This document shows positions 43,558 through 52,750 of a stretch of DNA of 53,856 nucleotides, in pieces. The position numbers and the translations under genes were made by a program. The stretch's first letter is position 1; the number at the start of each line of letters is the position of its first letter. The stretch is from an uncultured Lachnospiraceae bacterium. GTDB taxonomy: Bacteria > Bacillota > Clostridia > Lachnospirales > Lachnospiraceae. The stretch covers positions 1 to 53,856 of the forward strand of contig CATNCF010000020.1 of NCBI GenBank assembly GCA_950097145.1. The letters are read 5' to 3'. Under the pieces are notes generated by a model. It was given only the letters and a program-made list of their open reading frames with translations, had not been told where the DNA came from and ran no database searches.

Positions 43558-44937
43558 TTAATTTCCATTTGATTGCTCTCCAGTATCATCCTCTTCTTCC
43601 GGACGTTCATCGGCATCCCCTTCATTAATGCCTCCCTGCCCGGTATCTGTATTATTCCCGGAATGTTCTGTATCTGCGTTTTTATCCACAATCTCAAACT
43701 GCAGATTCACCTGGCTCACAAGCTCATATTTCTCTCCTGGCAGATTTATCACAACCTGTCTGGTGTACGTACCTGGCTGCAGATCTGTTACATCCATGAT
43801 CACCTCAATATCTTCTTTCTTTAACTCATCCATGTCTTCTTCCAGCGCACGAACATTCACAGGCAGCGCGTCTAAGCTGAATGACAGCTCATAATCGCTG
43901 GGAAGCCCGGTAATTTTGACATCTTCTGTGGAAAGATTAAACATTTTGGTTGTTTTCCGTTCGATAATTGCTTTCACCGCAACTTGATTTGCAGTTTCAT
44001 CCACCAGTGATATTCCCAATTCCTGCAGATACGGCATAATTTCAATGGAAACCTCCACATCGCTGCTGGCTCCCTCTATATTGATTACATCTGCTGGAAT
44101 GTTAATGGCATTAATTCCATTAAGCACTGCCGCTTCTCCCTTCACTAATACCGTGTCAGGGGCATATTCTAAGCCGCGGTATTTGTAACCGGCCGCCGGC
44201 GTACCGCTGATCTGGCACCGGATCGGTATATTCTTGGTGCTTAAAATATTTGCACGAATTGTTACCACTGTCTGATTAATCTCCAGCAGATCAGAAGTAA
44301 TCACCAAACCATTTTCATCATAAAGCACAGGCATAACATTGTCTGAGACATCATTGGAAATTCCATCTACGTTTATGCTTGCCGCCACCCTGTTAATCCT
44401 GGATACAATTGACGCAGGACCGGAAATTTTCAGCAGATTTGGCGTAACCTCCACACTGCCTATGGCGCTTCCCTCTGCAGGAGTTCCTGTGGTCTCTGCT
44501 GAAATGATAAATTTCTGCTCAGACCGGTCTTCCAGGGAAATCTGCATATTTACTGTTTTTCTATTAATTTCAATCCGTCTCTCATTTTTCTTGGCAGTAA
44601 TTTCAATGGGAACCAATTTCGCATCCCCGTCCTGACTTAAATCTACCTGGCTTAAATCCGCAGTCACCACAAAATCATCCGAAGACATATTCTCCACATA
44701 ACTTCTGGGGCCGGAAATGTAAAATATGGCAACGTCAGAATCCGCCACTACGTTGGGCACCTTCCCCATTTTCGTAATCACATCTTTATTCAGAATCTCC
44801 ACCGGTATGGAAAAAGACTTTGTGGCTTCCGGATCTGCAACATTTACCACCATCATCCAGAGTACCACGGAAAAGAGGACAGACAAAAGTTTAAGTCCCG
44901 GATTATTTGCCAGATGTTTCATCATTTTTCGGAACAT
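43558..44937 (-). CDS. cdaR: CdaR/YbbR-domain regulator of the c-di-AMP cyclase
   Basis: The 459-residue protein has one N-terminal membrane helix (about 15-31, KLLSVLFSVVLWMMVVNV), then about four extracytoplasmic YbbR repeats, and a very acidic, low-complexity tail (about 420-459). CdaR binds CdaA through its membrane part and alters c-di-AMP synthesis. The start overlaps the cdaA stop by 35 bases; internal ATGs at residues 5 and 6 are alternative starts. Confidence 0.93.
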   Translation of the reverse strand: MFRKMMKHLANNPGLKLLSVLFSVVLWMMVVNVADPEATKSFSIPVEILNKDVITKMGKVPNVVADSDVAIFYISGPRSYVENMSSDDFVVTADLSQVDLSQDGDAKLVPIEITAKKNERRIEINRKTVNMQISLEDRSEQKFIISAETTGTPAEGSAIGSVEVTPNLLKISGPASIVSRINRVAASINVDGISNDVSDNVMPVLYDENGLVITSDLLEINQTVVTIRANILSTKNIPIRCQISGTPAAGYKYRGLEYAPDTVLVKGEAAVLNGINAINIPADVINIEGASSDVEVSIEIMPYLQELGISLVDETANQVAVKAIIERKTTKMFNLSTEDVKITGLPSDYELSFSLDALPVNVRALEEDMDELKKEDIEVIMDVTDLQPGTYTRQVVINLPGEKYELVSQVNLQFEIVDKNADTEHSGNNTDTGQGGINEGDADERPEEEDDTGEQSNGN

Positions 44938-45808
44938 TTTTCATCCTCCTTTTCCATATCCGGAATCTTGCCACATCCATAGCCCCCTTCCGGATAAAAT
45001 TCAGTTTTCCTTTGAGATACTCTGCATCCACATTGCGGTACAATTCTCCGCCAATGGCAATGGACACATTCCCTGTTTCCTCAGACACTACAATGGTCAG
45101 GGCATCACATACTTCGCTGATCCCTACTGCCGCCCGGTGGCGGGTGCCAAGTTCCTTACTTAATTCCATATTATCTGAGAGAGGCAGATAGCAGGTGGCG
45201 GAAACCACCCTGTTGCCCCGTACAATTACAGCGCCATCATGCAACGGCGTATTATGTTCAAATATATTAATCAAAAGCTGGCTGGACACCAGTGAATCCA
45301 ATGCAATACCTGTTCTCTCAAATTCTCCAAGCACAACATCCTGTTCCACTACTATTAATGCACCTGTCTTAACCTTTGCCATCTCATAGGTTGCCTTCAC
45401 AAGTTCATTAGTAACCCGCTCACTGAACCTCTCCTGATTTTTCTGGGAATCAAAAGAAAACAGCGAAGTGATAAAGTTCTTCCGTCCAAGCTGTTCCAAT
45501 GCACGGCGCAGTTCCGGCTGGAATACGATAATAATTGCAATCACTGCTACATTGATGGTCTTTCCTGCAATCCATAAAATCGTGTTCATCTGGAACATTG
45601 CGCATATCATTACAAAAATAAGTACCACAATAATTCCTTTTAACAGATTCCATGCTCTTGTCTTCTTAAACCATACCAGAATATTATAAATCAGAAATGA
45701 AATAATAATTATTTCTGCAATATCTATTTTTGTTATTTGGGGCCTATTGATCCAGAACAGATATTTAGACGCAAAAGAATTTAAAGTTGCGAATAATTCC
45801 TGCAGCAT
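44903..45808 (-). CDS. cdaA: Diadenylate cyclase CdaA (DisA_N family)
   Basis: The 301-residue protein has three N-terminal membrane segments and a DisA_N cyclase domain (about 115-280). The catalytic DGA (191-193, in LHDGAVIV) and RHR (223-225, in GTRHRAAVG) motifs are intact. It makes cyclic di-AMP, which governs potassium, osmolyte and wall homeostasis. I chose ATG 45808 (AAAGGAA upstream), dropping 15 residues of the longer open frame. Confidence 0.95.
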   Translation of the reverse strand: MLQELFATLNSFASKYLFWINRPQITKIDIAEIIIISFLIYNILVWFKKTRAWNLLKGIIVVLIFVMICAMFQMNTILWIAGKTINVAVIAIIIVFQPELRRALEQLGRKNFITSLFSFDSQKNQERFSERVTNELVKATYEMAKVKTGALIVVEQDVVLGEFERTGIALDSLVSSQLLINIFEHNTPLHDGAVIVRGNRVVSATCYLPLSDNMELSKELGTRHRAAVGISEVCDALTIVVSEETGNVSIAIGGELYRNVDAEYLKGKLNFIRKGAMDVARFRIWKRRMKNVPKNDETSGK

Positions 45809-45830
45809 AATTTCATTCCTTTCTTCAAAA

Positions 45831-46823
45831 TTAATCCAGCAGATCCTGATCAATGTCCAGCTCTTCTGCCAGTTTTCTCCGGTTCACAGTGGTTTTCTTT
45901 TTAGGGGTAATCCGCTTTACACGTTTATCCTTTCTTGCAACATATACTTTGGGAACCGCCTTAACAAAATAATAGTATTCATCATCCTCAAATTGTACCC
46001 GTTCTACCCTGGAATAATCCAAATTATAGAAAAAGAATTCCAGAATCAGGGAAATCAAAACAGAAATCAAAGAGCCAAGTATTACCCAGGGAATCTTTTC
46101 CGGCATACCCAGCAGAACATATCCGGCCAGCAAAATCACAATCTGTACCAAATTTCCCATAAACAGCCCTATTCTCCAGGCATAATTCATGGATTGTCTG
46201 CGAAAAAGATAAACCACCAGAGCAGTAATAAGAAATGCTGCAGTCAAAAGATACATCTCTTTATTGCCTGTCAGCATTTTCAGCGCCGCGGTAAACTTTG
46301 CTGTTCCTTCTGCCTCTTCCATCGACGTAAAATTTACAATGTTCAGTTTCACACCTTCTATATAGTAATATGCCACTGCGCCACAGGCCATTGACAAATA
46401 AGAGATTGGCTCCTGCATCAGGCCTGAAGCCACTGGAATTACCTGGGGCACTCTGAAAAAACAGAGAACTGGGGTAAGTATTACCATATAGCCGTTTTTA
46501 GGGGCAAATCTGCCGTATAAAAAAAACAATAATAAAAACAGACACACTCCAATTCCACAGGCTTCCAGTGAGAGGGCAGACAAATGCAGTAAAACCAGTA
46601 CACTTGCAGACAATACCATGACACTCACTGGCAGAAAAGTACAGGCCAATGCCAAAAGCATTGTCACGGCGGGATGGTTCAGACGCTCCATATATCCTAT
46701 CTGACTGTTAATCAGGAAAAATGCAGCCATCCCCATCAAAAACTTTACGCCTGCAATAAAATAAACCTCATATTTTCCAACGATTTCCCGCAGTCTTTCT
46801 CTTAATTCCAACAAACCTGTCAT
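45831..46823 (-). CDS. Uncharacterised multi-pass membrane protein
   Basis: A 330-residue protein with about 9-10 hydrophobic segments and a soluble C-terminal tail of some 60 residues that is Lys/Arg-rich. The tail includes DDEYYYFVKAVPKVYVARKDKRV. I do not recognise the family. ATG 46823 is preferred over the TTG at 46829 because GGAGGG lies 6 bases ahead. It is between the yvyF-like gene and cdaA; a role near wall or c-di-AMP control is only suggested by position. Confidence 0.6.
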   Translation of the reverse strand: MTGLLELRERLREIVGKYEVYFIAGVKFLMGMAAFFLINSQIGYMERLNHPAVTMLLALACTFLPVSVMVLSASVLVLLHLSALSLEACGIGVCLFLLLFFLYGRFAPKNGYMVILTPVLCFFRVPQVIPVASGLMQEPISYLSMACGAVAYYYIEGVKLNIVNFTSMEEAEGTAKFTAALKMLTGNKEMYLLTAAFLITALVVYLFRRQSMNYAWRIGLFMGNLVQIVILLAGYVLLGMPEKIPWVILGSLISVLISLILEFFFYNLDYSRVERVQFEDDEYYYFVKAVPKVYVARKDKRVKRITPKKKTTVNRRKLAEELDIDQDLLD

Positions 46824-46847
46824 TTCCAACCCTCCGAAGGCTGTGAC

Positions 46848-47246
46848 CTATCTTCCATCTTCCTTTTCCTGAAGCCGCTGTACTTTCTTCAAAGCGGAAT
46901 AATATTTTCTTACGCTGGCTCCTGCCTTAGTGTAGCGCCGGTTATAGATCAGGAATGCTATTACCTGGTATATAACTGTAAAAATGGCGTACTTTACCAA
47001 AACAGAAATCCCAAAAGAAACCAGATTCCCGCCATTCAAAATTTCAGCAATATTCTCCATGTTATACAGTACAAAACATATGCACAAAATACCAAAGGCT
47101 ATGGTGGAAGTAACAAATGTCTTCAACATTTCCAAACTTACATAGTCCCTTCGGTAATACTGTTTCACCGGCATATATTCTTTTCCTTCGCCTTCTTCGT
47201 AACATACCATCTTGGTCATTAGCCGAATACGCTCTTCATTCAGCAT
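46848..47246 (-). CDS. Small membrane protein of unknown function
   Basis: A 132-residue protein with two membrane segments (about residues 40-60 and 80-100), a charged N-terminus and a Lys-rich C-terminus. I chose ATG 47246 (AAGGTG upstream) over the GTG at 47255. No family is recognised. It is co-directional and tightly spaced (20 bases) with the gene before it. Confidence 0.55.
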   Translation of the reverse strand: MLNEERIRLMTKMVCYEEGEGKEYMPVKQYYRRDYVSLEMLKTFVTSTIAFGILCICFVLYNMENIAEILNGGNLVSFGISVLVKYAIFTVIYQVIAFLIYNRRYTKAGASVRKYYSALKKVQRLQEKEDGR

Positions 47247-47266
47247 GATCTGCACCTTCTAAAACC

Positions 47267-47674
47267 TTAATTATCCAAAAATCTCATGCGATCCTTCTCA
47301 TGGCCGCTCTTAGGTTTTGACGTGATCGTTCCTGATTTCTTAATAGCGCCGGACAAATCATTGTGAAGGCTCGTTTTACATTTATCGCAGAATCTTCCCG
47401 TCCGAATCTTAGAACCACAATTTTCACATTCCAGGGTAATCTGCGATTCTTCTGTAAAGGTAAGGCGTTCTTCCCGTACCCACTGCTTAATCTGTTTTAC
47501 AGAAACATCATTCTCCTCAGACACTACGCTTAAAGGCGCATTGGGATTCTGTCTCAAATATTCCTTTACATCCTGGAATTTTTCTTCCAATTTGGCAACA
47601 CAGCCAGGACATAACGGCATTCCGCCATTATAGTTAAAAAGTCTTCCACAGCCTTTGCAATTTCTAACTTCCAT
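47267..47674 (-). CDS. YvyF-like zinc-finger flagellar-operon protein
   Basis: The 135-residue protein has an N-terminal CxxC pair (NCKGCGRLF and PLCPGC), a helix-turn-helix-like middle (VSVKQIKQWVREE) and a second CENCGS...CDKCK cluster. This matches the TIGR03826 YvyF class of flagellar-operon proteins. In Bacillus yvyF follows the comF genes in the flgM operon, and here it lies directly after comF. It may regulate flagellar gene expression. Confidence 0.78.
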   Translation of the reverse strand: MEVRNCKGCGRLFNYNGGMPLCPGCVAKLEEKFQDVKEYLRQNPNAPLSVVSEENDVSVKQIKQWVREERLTFTEESQITLECENCGSKIRTGRFCDKCKTSLHNDLSGAIKKSGTITSKPKSGHEKDRMRFLDN

Positions 47675-47678
47675 ACCT

Positions 47679-48416
47679 TCAATCCTCCTGATAACCTCTT
47701 CCGATACTAAGGCTCAGGCAATAAACTTTACTTATTCCTGATGCTCTAAGTTCACCTGCCGCCTCATTCATCGTACTTCCTGTCGTATATATATCATCAA
47801 TTAATAATATATGGTCTAATTGTACCTTATTTGCTCTCGTTTTAAAAGCCTTTTTCAAATTATTTTTGCGTTCCTGGTCATTTAATTCCTTCTGAGCCCT
47901 GGTATTGCGCACCCGGACCAGCAAATTCCCATATACTGGAATCCCCGTCTCCCGGCTGAATTCCCTGGCAATCAGGGCAGCCTGGTTAAATCCTCTCTGT
48001 CGCTTCTTCTTTTTGGATAAAGGGATGGGCACCAAAGCTTCTATTTTCCGTCCTCTGGCCCAGTTTCCATATACCCGGGCCAGTTCCCGCCCATAATATC
48101 TTGCATATTCCCGGCGGCCTTGGTATTTAAACCGATAAATAGAATGTCTCACCTCTCCTTGATAAATCCACAATGCTTTGCCCTGGATAAACGCGCTTTG
48201 ATGTTTCTGGCAGTCATAGCAATATTCTTGTCTCTGGTTCTCCACAGGTTTCCCGCATTTCTTGCAGACAGGCTCCTGGACATATTCTGGTTTCCTTTTG
48301 CAGGATGTGCACACCAACTTTTGTGATGCCAGAACAGAAGAGAAAAGCACCTCATCGCAAATTGGGCATCTGGGCGGAAACAGAAGGTGTATCAGATTTT
48401 CTTTATAAATTTTCAT
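47679..48416 (-). CDS. comF: ComF-family phosphoribosyltransferase-like protein
   Basis: The 245-residue protein starts with two Cys4 zinc clusters (CPICD...CTSC and CKKCGK...CYDC) and ends with a phosphoribosyltransferase fold: the PRPP-loop LLIDDIYTTGST is clear. ComFC-like proteins act in DNA uptake and natural transformation. Presence alone does not prove competence. Confidence 0.9.
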   Translation of the reverse strand: MKIYKENLIHLLFPPRCPICDEVLFSSVLASQKLVCTSCKRKPEYVQEPVCKKCGKPVENQRQEYCYDCQKHQSAFIQGKALWIYQGEVRHSIYRFKYQGRREYARYYGRELARVYGNWARGRKIEALVPIPLSKKKKRQRGFNQAALIAREFSRETGIPVYGNLLVRVRNTRAQKELNDQERKNNLKKAFKTRANKVQLDHILLIDDIYTTGSTMNEAAGELRASGISKVYCLSLSIGRGYQED

Positions 48417-48445
48417 TTCCTATCTCTGAAAATATCTCTCAAGCT

Positions 48446-48474
48446 TCCTTATATTAACACAGCCTCCCTCATGT
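48446..48474 (-). promoter_or_regulatory. Possible promoter before comF
   Basis: In the 84-base gap before comF, the minus strand has an extended -10-like TGTTAATAT and a weak TGGAAA about 17 bases further up. Positions are approximate. It would start the comF-to-DUF2142 transcript, but the evidence is weak. Confidence 0.3.
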
Positions 48475-48500
48475 TTCCATAAAATTTTTCTTAAAAATTG

Positions 48501-50729
48501 TTAAATTCCTACTGTTTCTTTCAGACGTTCTCTTAATCCTGTATAGCGCTTTTGTTCACTAGTGTTTGCAATCATCTGCTGAAAAGTCACATCATTCCCT
48601 ACCAAAGTGACACATTTTTTGGCCCGCGTCACCGCGGTATACAGAAGGTTCCGGTTCATCAGCATCCGCGGGCCCGTAAGCAGGGGAATAACCACTGCCG
48701 GATATTCGCTGCCCTGAGATTTATGAATGGTAATCGCATAGGCAAGTTCCAGTTCATCCATTTGTTTAAAGGAATAGTCTACCATACGGCACTCTTCAAA
48801 TTCCACTGTCACAGTCTCCTGATAATGATTAATGCTGCGGATAATTCCCATATCACCGTTGAACACCCCCAGTCCTTTCTCAATGGCAAGCCCATATTTG
48901 CTGCGTATCTCCCACTCTAGCTGATAATTATTCTTAGTCTGCATGACTTTATCACCTTCACGAAACACGATATCGCCATGCTCTTTTTCTGTCTTATCCT
49001 TATCTTGAGGATTTAGATACTGCTGCAAAATATGATTCAGCCGTTCCACCCCCAAAAGCCCTTTCCGCATAGGAGTCAATACCTGGATGTCAAAAGGCTC
49101 TGCATCTACAAATCCCGGCAGTTTCTGCTGAATCAACTGGATAACCACACTGATAATGACATTGGCGTCATATCTTTTCAAAAAAAAGAAATCCATACTT
49201 TTATTATCCAAAACCACCTCTTCTCCCCCATTAATTTTATGGGCATTAACAATGATATCGCTTTGGGCCGCCTGACGGAAAATCCGTGTCAGACGGACAA
49301 CATGAAACTGTTCAGATTCGATAATATCTTTCAGTACGCTTCCCGCTCCTACGCTGGGAAGCTGATTGACATCTCCCACAAGAATCAGCCGCGTGCCCGC
49401 AGCCACTGCTTTTAACATGGAATGCATAAGAGAACTATCAACCATAGACATTTCATCCACAATTATCACATCTGTTTCCAAGGGATTCTCTTCGTTACGC
49501 TCAAAGCCAGCGCTGTCTTCCACTCCTCCATTTAATTCCAGCATACGATGGATCGTTTTTGCTTCAAATCCAGTGGTCTCACTCATCCGCTTTGCTGCAC
49601 GTCCTGTAGGGGCGGCAAGAAATATATCCATGCCTTCCAACTCAAAATAACGAATAATAGTATTAATGGTGGTGGTTTTACCTGTACCAGGCCCCCCGGT
49701 AATCACCACAAGACCATGACACACTGCTTCCCTGACTGCCTGCACCTGCAGTTCATCCAGTTCAAAGTCGCTGCTTCTTTCGATGCTGCGGATACGGCTT
49801 TCGATTTCTATCTGGGGAACATCATAAGAAATGTCCAGTCTTTTCAGCATCACTGCCGTATTCATTTCCATATAATAATAGCTGGGCGCATAAATATAAG
49901 GAATATCCTGCATTTCTTTTATCACCAGTTTCTTGTTAATGGCAAGATCCATATAATGTTTTTCAATATACTCTGGCTCAATCTTTAAAAGCTCACTGGC
50001 CTTCTGGCTTAAAAGCTGCTTGGGCAGGCAGGTATGGCCTTCCAGGGACGCTTGGATCAATGTATATAAGATTCCGCTCCGAATGCGGAAATCAGAATCT
50101 GTGTGAATGCCTATCCTGGAAGCAATTTCATCGGCAATGCGAAAACCCACACCCCGGATATCATCTGCCAGGCGGTATGGGTTCTCTTTTAAAATTCCAT
50201 ATAGTTCTGCGCCATATGTCTGATATATCTTGACAGCAAGGCTCTGTGAAACGCCGTACTGCTGCAGAAAAATCATGGCCTGACGCTGCTCACGCTTTCC
50301 CTCCGCCTGCTCTGCAATCTCCATCGCTTTCCGCTGGCTGATTCCTTTGACTTCCGCAAGGCGCTCCGGCTCTTCTTCAATAATACGAAAAGTATCTTGT
50401 TTGAATTTGCGGACAATCCGTGTGGCCAAAGCAGCCCCGATGCCTTTAATTGCACCGGAGCCGAGATAGCGTTCCATGGATAATATGTCCTCCGGCGGTT
50501 TTACCTGGAAAGACACCATCTTAAACTGCCTGCCGTATGAGGGATGATCGGTATATTCTCCAGATAATTCCAGGGTTTCTCCTTCCCCCACACCATGAAA
50601 AATACCTACGCAGGTAATCTCTTCTTCCTCACTTACCAGATTCAATACGGTATATCCATTTTCTTCATTCTGATATATGATATGTTCCACATATCCTTTC
50701 AGTGTTTCCACTCGTTTATTCCAGGCCAT
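48501..50729 (-). CDS. recD2: RecD2-type ATP-dependent DNA helicase
   Basis: The 742-residue SF1B helicase has an N-terminal OB-fold region (1-80), helix-hairpin-helix segments (about 90-200), Walker A GGPGTGKTTT (345-354), Walker B VIIVDEMSMVD (421-431) and a late motif around AITIHKSQGSEYPAV. It is a normal length for RecD2 and probably unwinds DNA 5'-3' in repair and recombination. The start overlaps the FlgJ-like stop by 14 bases. Confidence 0.95.
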   Translation of the reverse strand: MAWNKRVETLKGYVEHIIYQNEENGYTVLNLVSEEEEITCVGIFHGVGEGETLELSGEYTDHPSYGRQFKMVSFQVKPPEDILSMERYLGSGAIKGIGAALATRIVRKFKQDTFRIIEEEPERLAEVKGISQRKAMEIAEQAEGKREQRQAMIFLQQYGVSQSLAVKIYQTYGAELYGILKENPYRLADDIRGVGFRIADEIASRIGIHTDSDFRIRSGILYTLIQASLEGHTCLPKQLLSQKASELLKIEPEYIEKHYMDLAINKKLVIKEMQDIPYIYAPSYYYMEMNTAVMLKRLDISYDVPQIEIESRIRSIERSSDFELDELQVQAVREAVCHGLVVITGGPGTGKTTTINTIIRYFELEGMDIFLAAPTGRAAKRMSETTGFEAKTIHRMLELNGGVEDSAGFERNEENPLETDVIIVDEMSMVDSSLMHSMLKAVAAGTRLILVGDVNQLPSVGAGSVLKDIIESEQFHVVRLTRIFRQAAQSDIIVNAHKINGGEEVVLDNKSMDFFFLKRYDANVIISVVIQLIQQKLPGFVDAEPFDIQVLTPMRKGLLGVERLNHILQQYLNPQDKDKTEKEHGDIVFREGDKVMQTKNNYQLEWEIRSKYGLAIEKGLGVFNGDMGIIRSINHYQETVTVEFEECRMVDYSFKQMDELELAYAITIHKSQGSEYPAVVIPLLTGPRMLMNRNLLYTAVTRAKKCVTLVGNDVTFQQMIANTSEQKRYTGLRERLKETVGI

Positions 50730-51060
50730 AGTTACGCTTCATCTGCTCATAAAGCATCTGCGCAAGGCCCAGTCCTTCTCCCTGAGCAGACTGTTCCGCA
50801 AAGCTCTGTACCATCTGCTCTTTATAGTAATCCTGCAGCTGTCTGGTGGAAGAAGAAACACTCTCAGACTCAGGAATCATTTTCTGCATTGCCTTAAACA
50901 TCTGCTCTGTAAAATACGCCTCAAAATCTTTGCATACCTCCATCAGCTCATCTTCTGTGGCTTTGGACAAATCAGTATTCAATGTATCCTCCAGCTTATT
51001 TGCAGAGCTGCTGTTCTTGGTATCATAGATTGAATTCAAACCATCTATTGTAAGACTCAT
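50716..51060 (-). CDS. flgJ: Rod-binding protein, FlgJ N-terminal type
   Basis: The 114-residue protein matches the rod-binding domain of FlgJ, with EVCKDFEAYFTEQMFKAMQKM and a C-terminal helix. There is no muramidase half. It is thought to help assemble the flagellar rod through the wall. It is 22 bases after flgG in the same direction. Confidence 0.85.
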   Translation of the reverse strand: MSLTIDGLNSIYDTKNSSSANKLEDTLNTDLSKATEDELMEVCKDFEAYFTEQMFKAMQKMIPESESVSSSTRQLQDYYKEQMVQSFAEQSAQGEGLGLAQMLYEQMKRNYGLE

Positions 51061-51082
51061 ATCTTATCCTTCCTTCTGCGAA

Positions 51083-51901
51083 TTATCGTTTCAGCTGATT
51101 GGCCTGGCCCAGCATATCGTCGGACGCCTGGATTGCCTTGGAATTCATCTCATAAGCCCTCTGTGCCACAATCAGATTTACCATTTCATCTGCCACCTGA
51201 ACATTAGATCCTTCCAGATAGCCCTGGCGCACACTGCTTAACACCAGGTTCGGAGTTGTCGCCTCATTTAATGGCTGCCCGGATGCATCTGTAACATTCA
51301 GAAGGTCATTGGCCATTTTCTCAAGTCCAGCCGGATTGTTGAACTGGAACAATCCAATGGTCTGATTTAAGTCCACAAAATTATTCTGATTATTGATATA
51401 GCCAAAAGCGCCCTCTGAGGTAACCTGAATCTTGCTGGCATTTACGCCTCCTGGAATTTCAATGGGATTTCCATTGCTGTCCAGTACTGGAAATCCGCTG
51501 GACGTCACCAACGTAAGATTGCCGTCATTTCCCACACTCAATTTAAAATCGCCATTTCTGGTATAATATGTATTCCCGTCGGCTCCTCTCACTGCAAAAA
51601 AGCCGTCTCCATTAATCGCAAATGCCGTATAACTCTCGCTGTCCAAATGCGGACCCTGGGTAAAATTAGAAGTAATGGCTGCCACCCTGGTCCCCAGTCC
51701 AACCTGGGCGGGTATGGGCTTCTCTTCACCGTTTGCCGTAGTAGTCCGTGTCTGTAATGTTTGATACAGCAGTGACTTAAATTCCGCCTTCTCATTTTTA
51801 TAGCCAGTAGTATTGACATTTGCCAGATTATTGGCAATGGTATCTACCGCTGTCTGCTGTGAAATCATGCCGGACGCTGCCGACCACAAAGATCGCATCA
51901 T
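51083..51901 (-). CDS. flgG: Flagellar distal rod protein FlgG
   Basis: The 272-residue protein has the N-terminal signature of rod/hook proteins (ISQQTAVDTIANNLANVNTT) and the C-terminal helix ending EMVNLIVAQRAYEMNSKAI. It is the FlgG/FlhP type and forms the distal rod. Two ATGs stand together at the start; the first is used here. Confidence 0.9.
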   Translation of the reverse strand: MMRSLWSAASGMISQQTAVDTIANNLANVNTTGYKNEKAEFKSLLYQTLQTRTTTANGEEKPIPAQVGLGTRVAAITSNFTQGPHLDSESYTAFAINGDGFFAVRGADGNTYYTRNGDFKLSVGNDGNLTLVTSSGFPVLDSNGNPIEIPGGVNASKIQVTSEGAFGYINNQNNFVDLNQTIGLFQFNNPAGLEKMANDLLNVTDASGQPLNEATTPNLVLSSVRQGYLEGSNVQVADEMVNLIVAQRAYEMNSKAIQASDDMLGQANQLKR

Positions 51902-51918
51902 TGTAAAACAACCCCTTT

Positions 51919-52719
51919 CTATGCCTTGCCGATGGTGTTAACTGCCTTGTCAAGTGTCTCGTCTATTGTCTGGATAATTTTCTGATTTGATTCGTATGCC
52001 CGGGTAATATTGATCATTTCTACCATCTCGGAAACTACATTTACATTTGACATTTCCAGAGTACCCTGGTTTACCTGTGCATTGGAAGGCTGCACCTGTC
52101 CGCCCTGCTCCAGATCATACATATTCTCACCATATTTCGCCAGGAAATTATAATCTGCAAAATCAACCACGCCCACCTGTCCCAGCAATACGTCATTCTG
52201 AAAATAATTCCCGTTCTCATCTACCACCAGAGGAAGATTGGGATTTACCTGTATGTAGCCAGCCTGCCCCGGATTACCAGCCTCCGCTGCAGCCTGATTC
52301 AATACGAAATCCCCATCTTTGGTCACCAGATACCCTTCCCGGTTCACGGTAAAAGCTCCGTCTCTGGTATATTTTACGGAAGCCTCTCCCGCCTTATTGG
52401 TGTAAGAAATGGCAAAAAAACCATCTCCGTCAATCGCCATATCGTAAATATTATCTGTTACCCGGAAAGAACCCTGTCCGTAATCTGTGTAGCATTCCCC
52501 AATCTTAACTCCCAACGAAACATCCCCCAGGCGTTTTGCCAGCCCAAAGGCTGAGGTATCCTTAATCTTAATGGCCAATTCTTCATCAAAGGACTGGGAG
52601 GTGGAACCCTCCTTCTTAAATCCATTGGTGGCTGAATTCGCAAGATTGTTGGTGAGTACGTCCATCCGGTTCTGCTGATTGATCATACCCGTATAAGCAG
52701 TATATAATCCTTTTACCAT
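51919..52719 (-). CDS. flgF: Flagellar rod/hook-basal body protein FlgF (FlhO-type)
   Basis: The 266-residue paralog of FlgG has INQQNRMDVLTNNLANSATN and a C-terminal MVEMINITRAYESNQKII. It is FlgF/FlhO type. The order mbl-flgF-flgG matches the mbl-flhO-flhP arrangement in Bacillus. Confidence 0.86.
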   Translation of the reverse strand: MVKGLYTAYTGMINQQNRMDVLTNNLANSATNGFKKEGSTSQSFDEELAIKIKDTSAFGLAKRLGDVSLGVKIGECYTDYGQGSFRVTDNIYDMAIDGDGFFAISYTNKAGEASVKYTRDGAFTVNREGYLVTKDGDFVLNQAAAEAGNPGQAGYIQVNPNLPLVVDENGNYFQNDVLLGQVGVVDFADYNFLAKYGENMYDLEQGGQVQPSNAQVNQGTLEMSNVNVVSEMVEMINITRAYESNQKIIQTIDETLDKAVNTIGKA

Positions 52720-52750
52720 ACTTTCTGCTCCTTTAAATGCTGATTATCTG

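Noticed and set aside
45747..46394. 215-codon plus-strand reading frame
   Set aside because: It is antisense to cdaA and the membrane protein gene and has low-complexity, non-protein-like content.
48482..48498. AT-only hairpin after recD2
   Set aside because: It is made only of A-T pairs with a 3-base loop and has no proper T-tract on the minus strand, so I do not call it a terminator.
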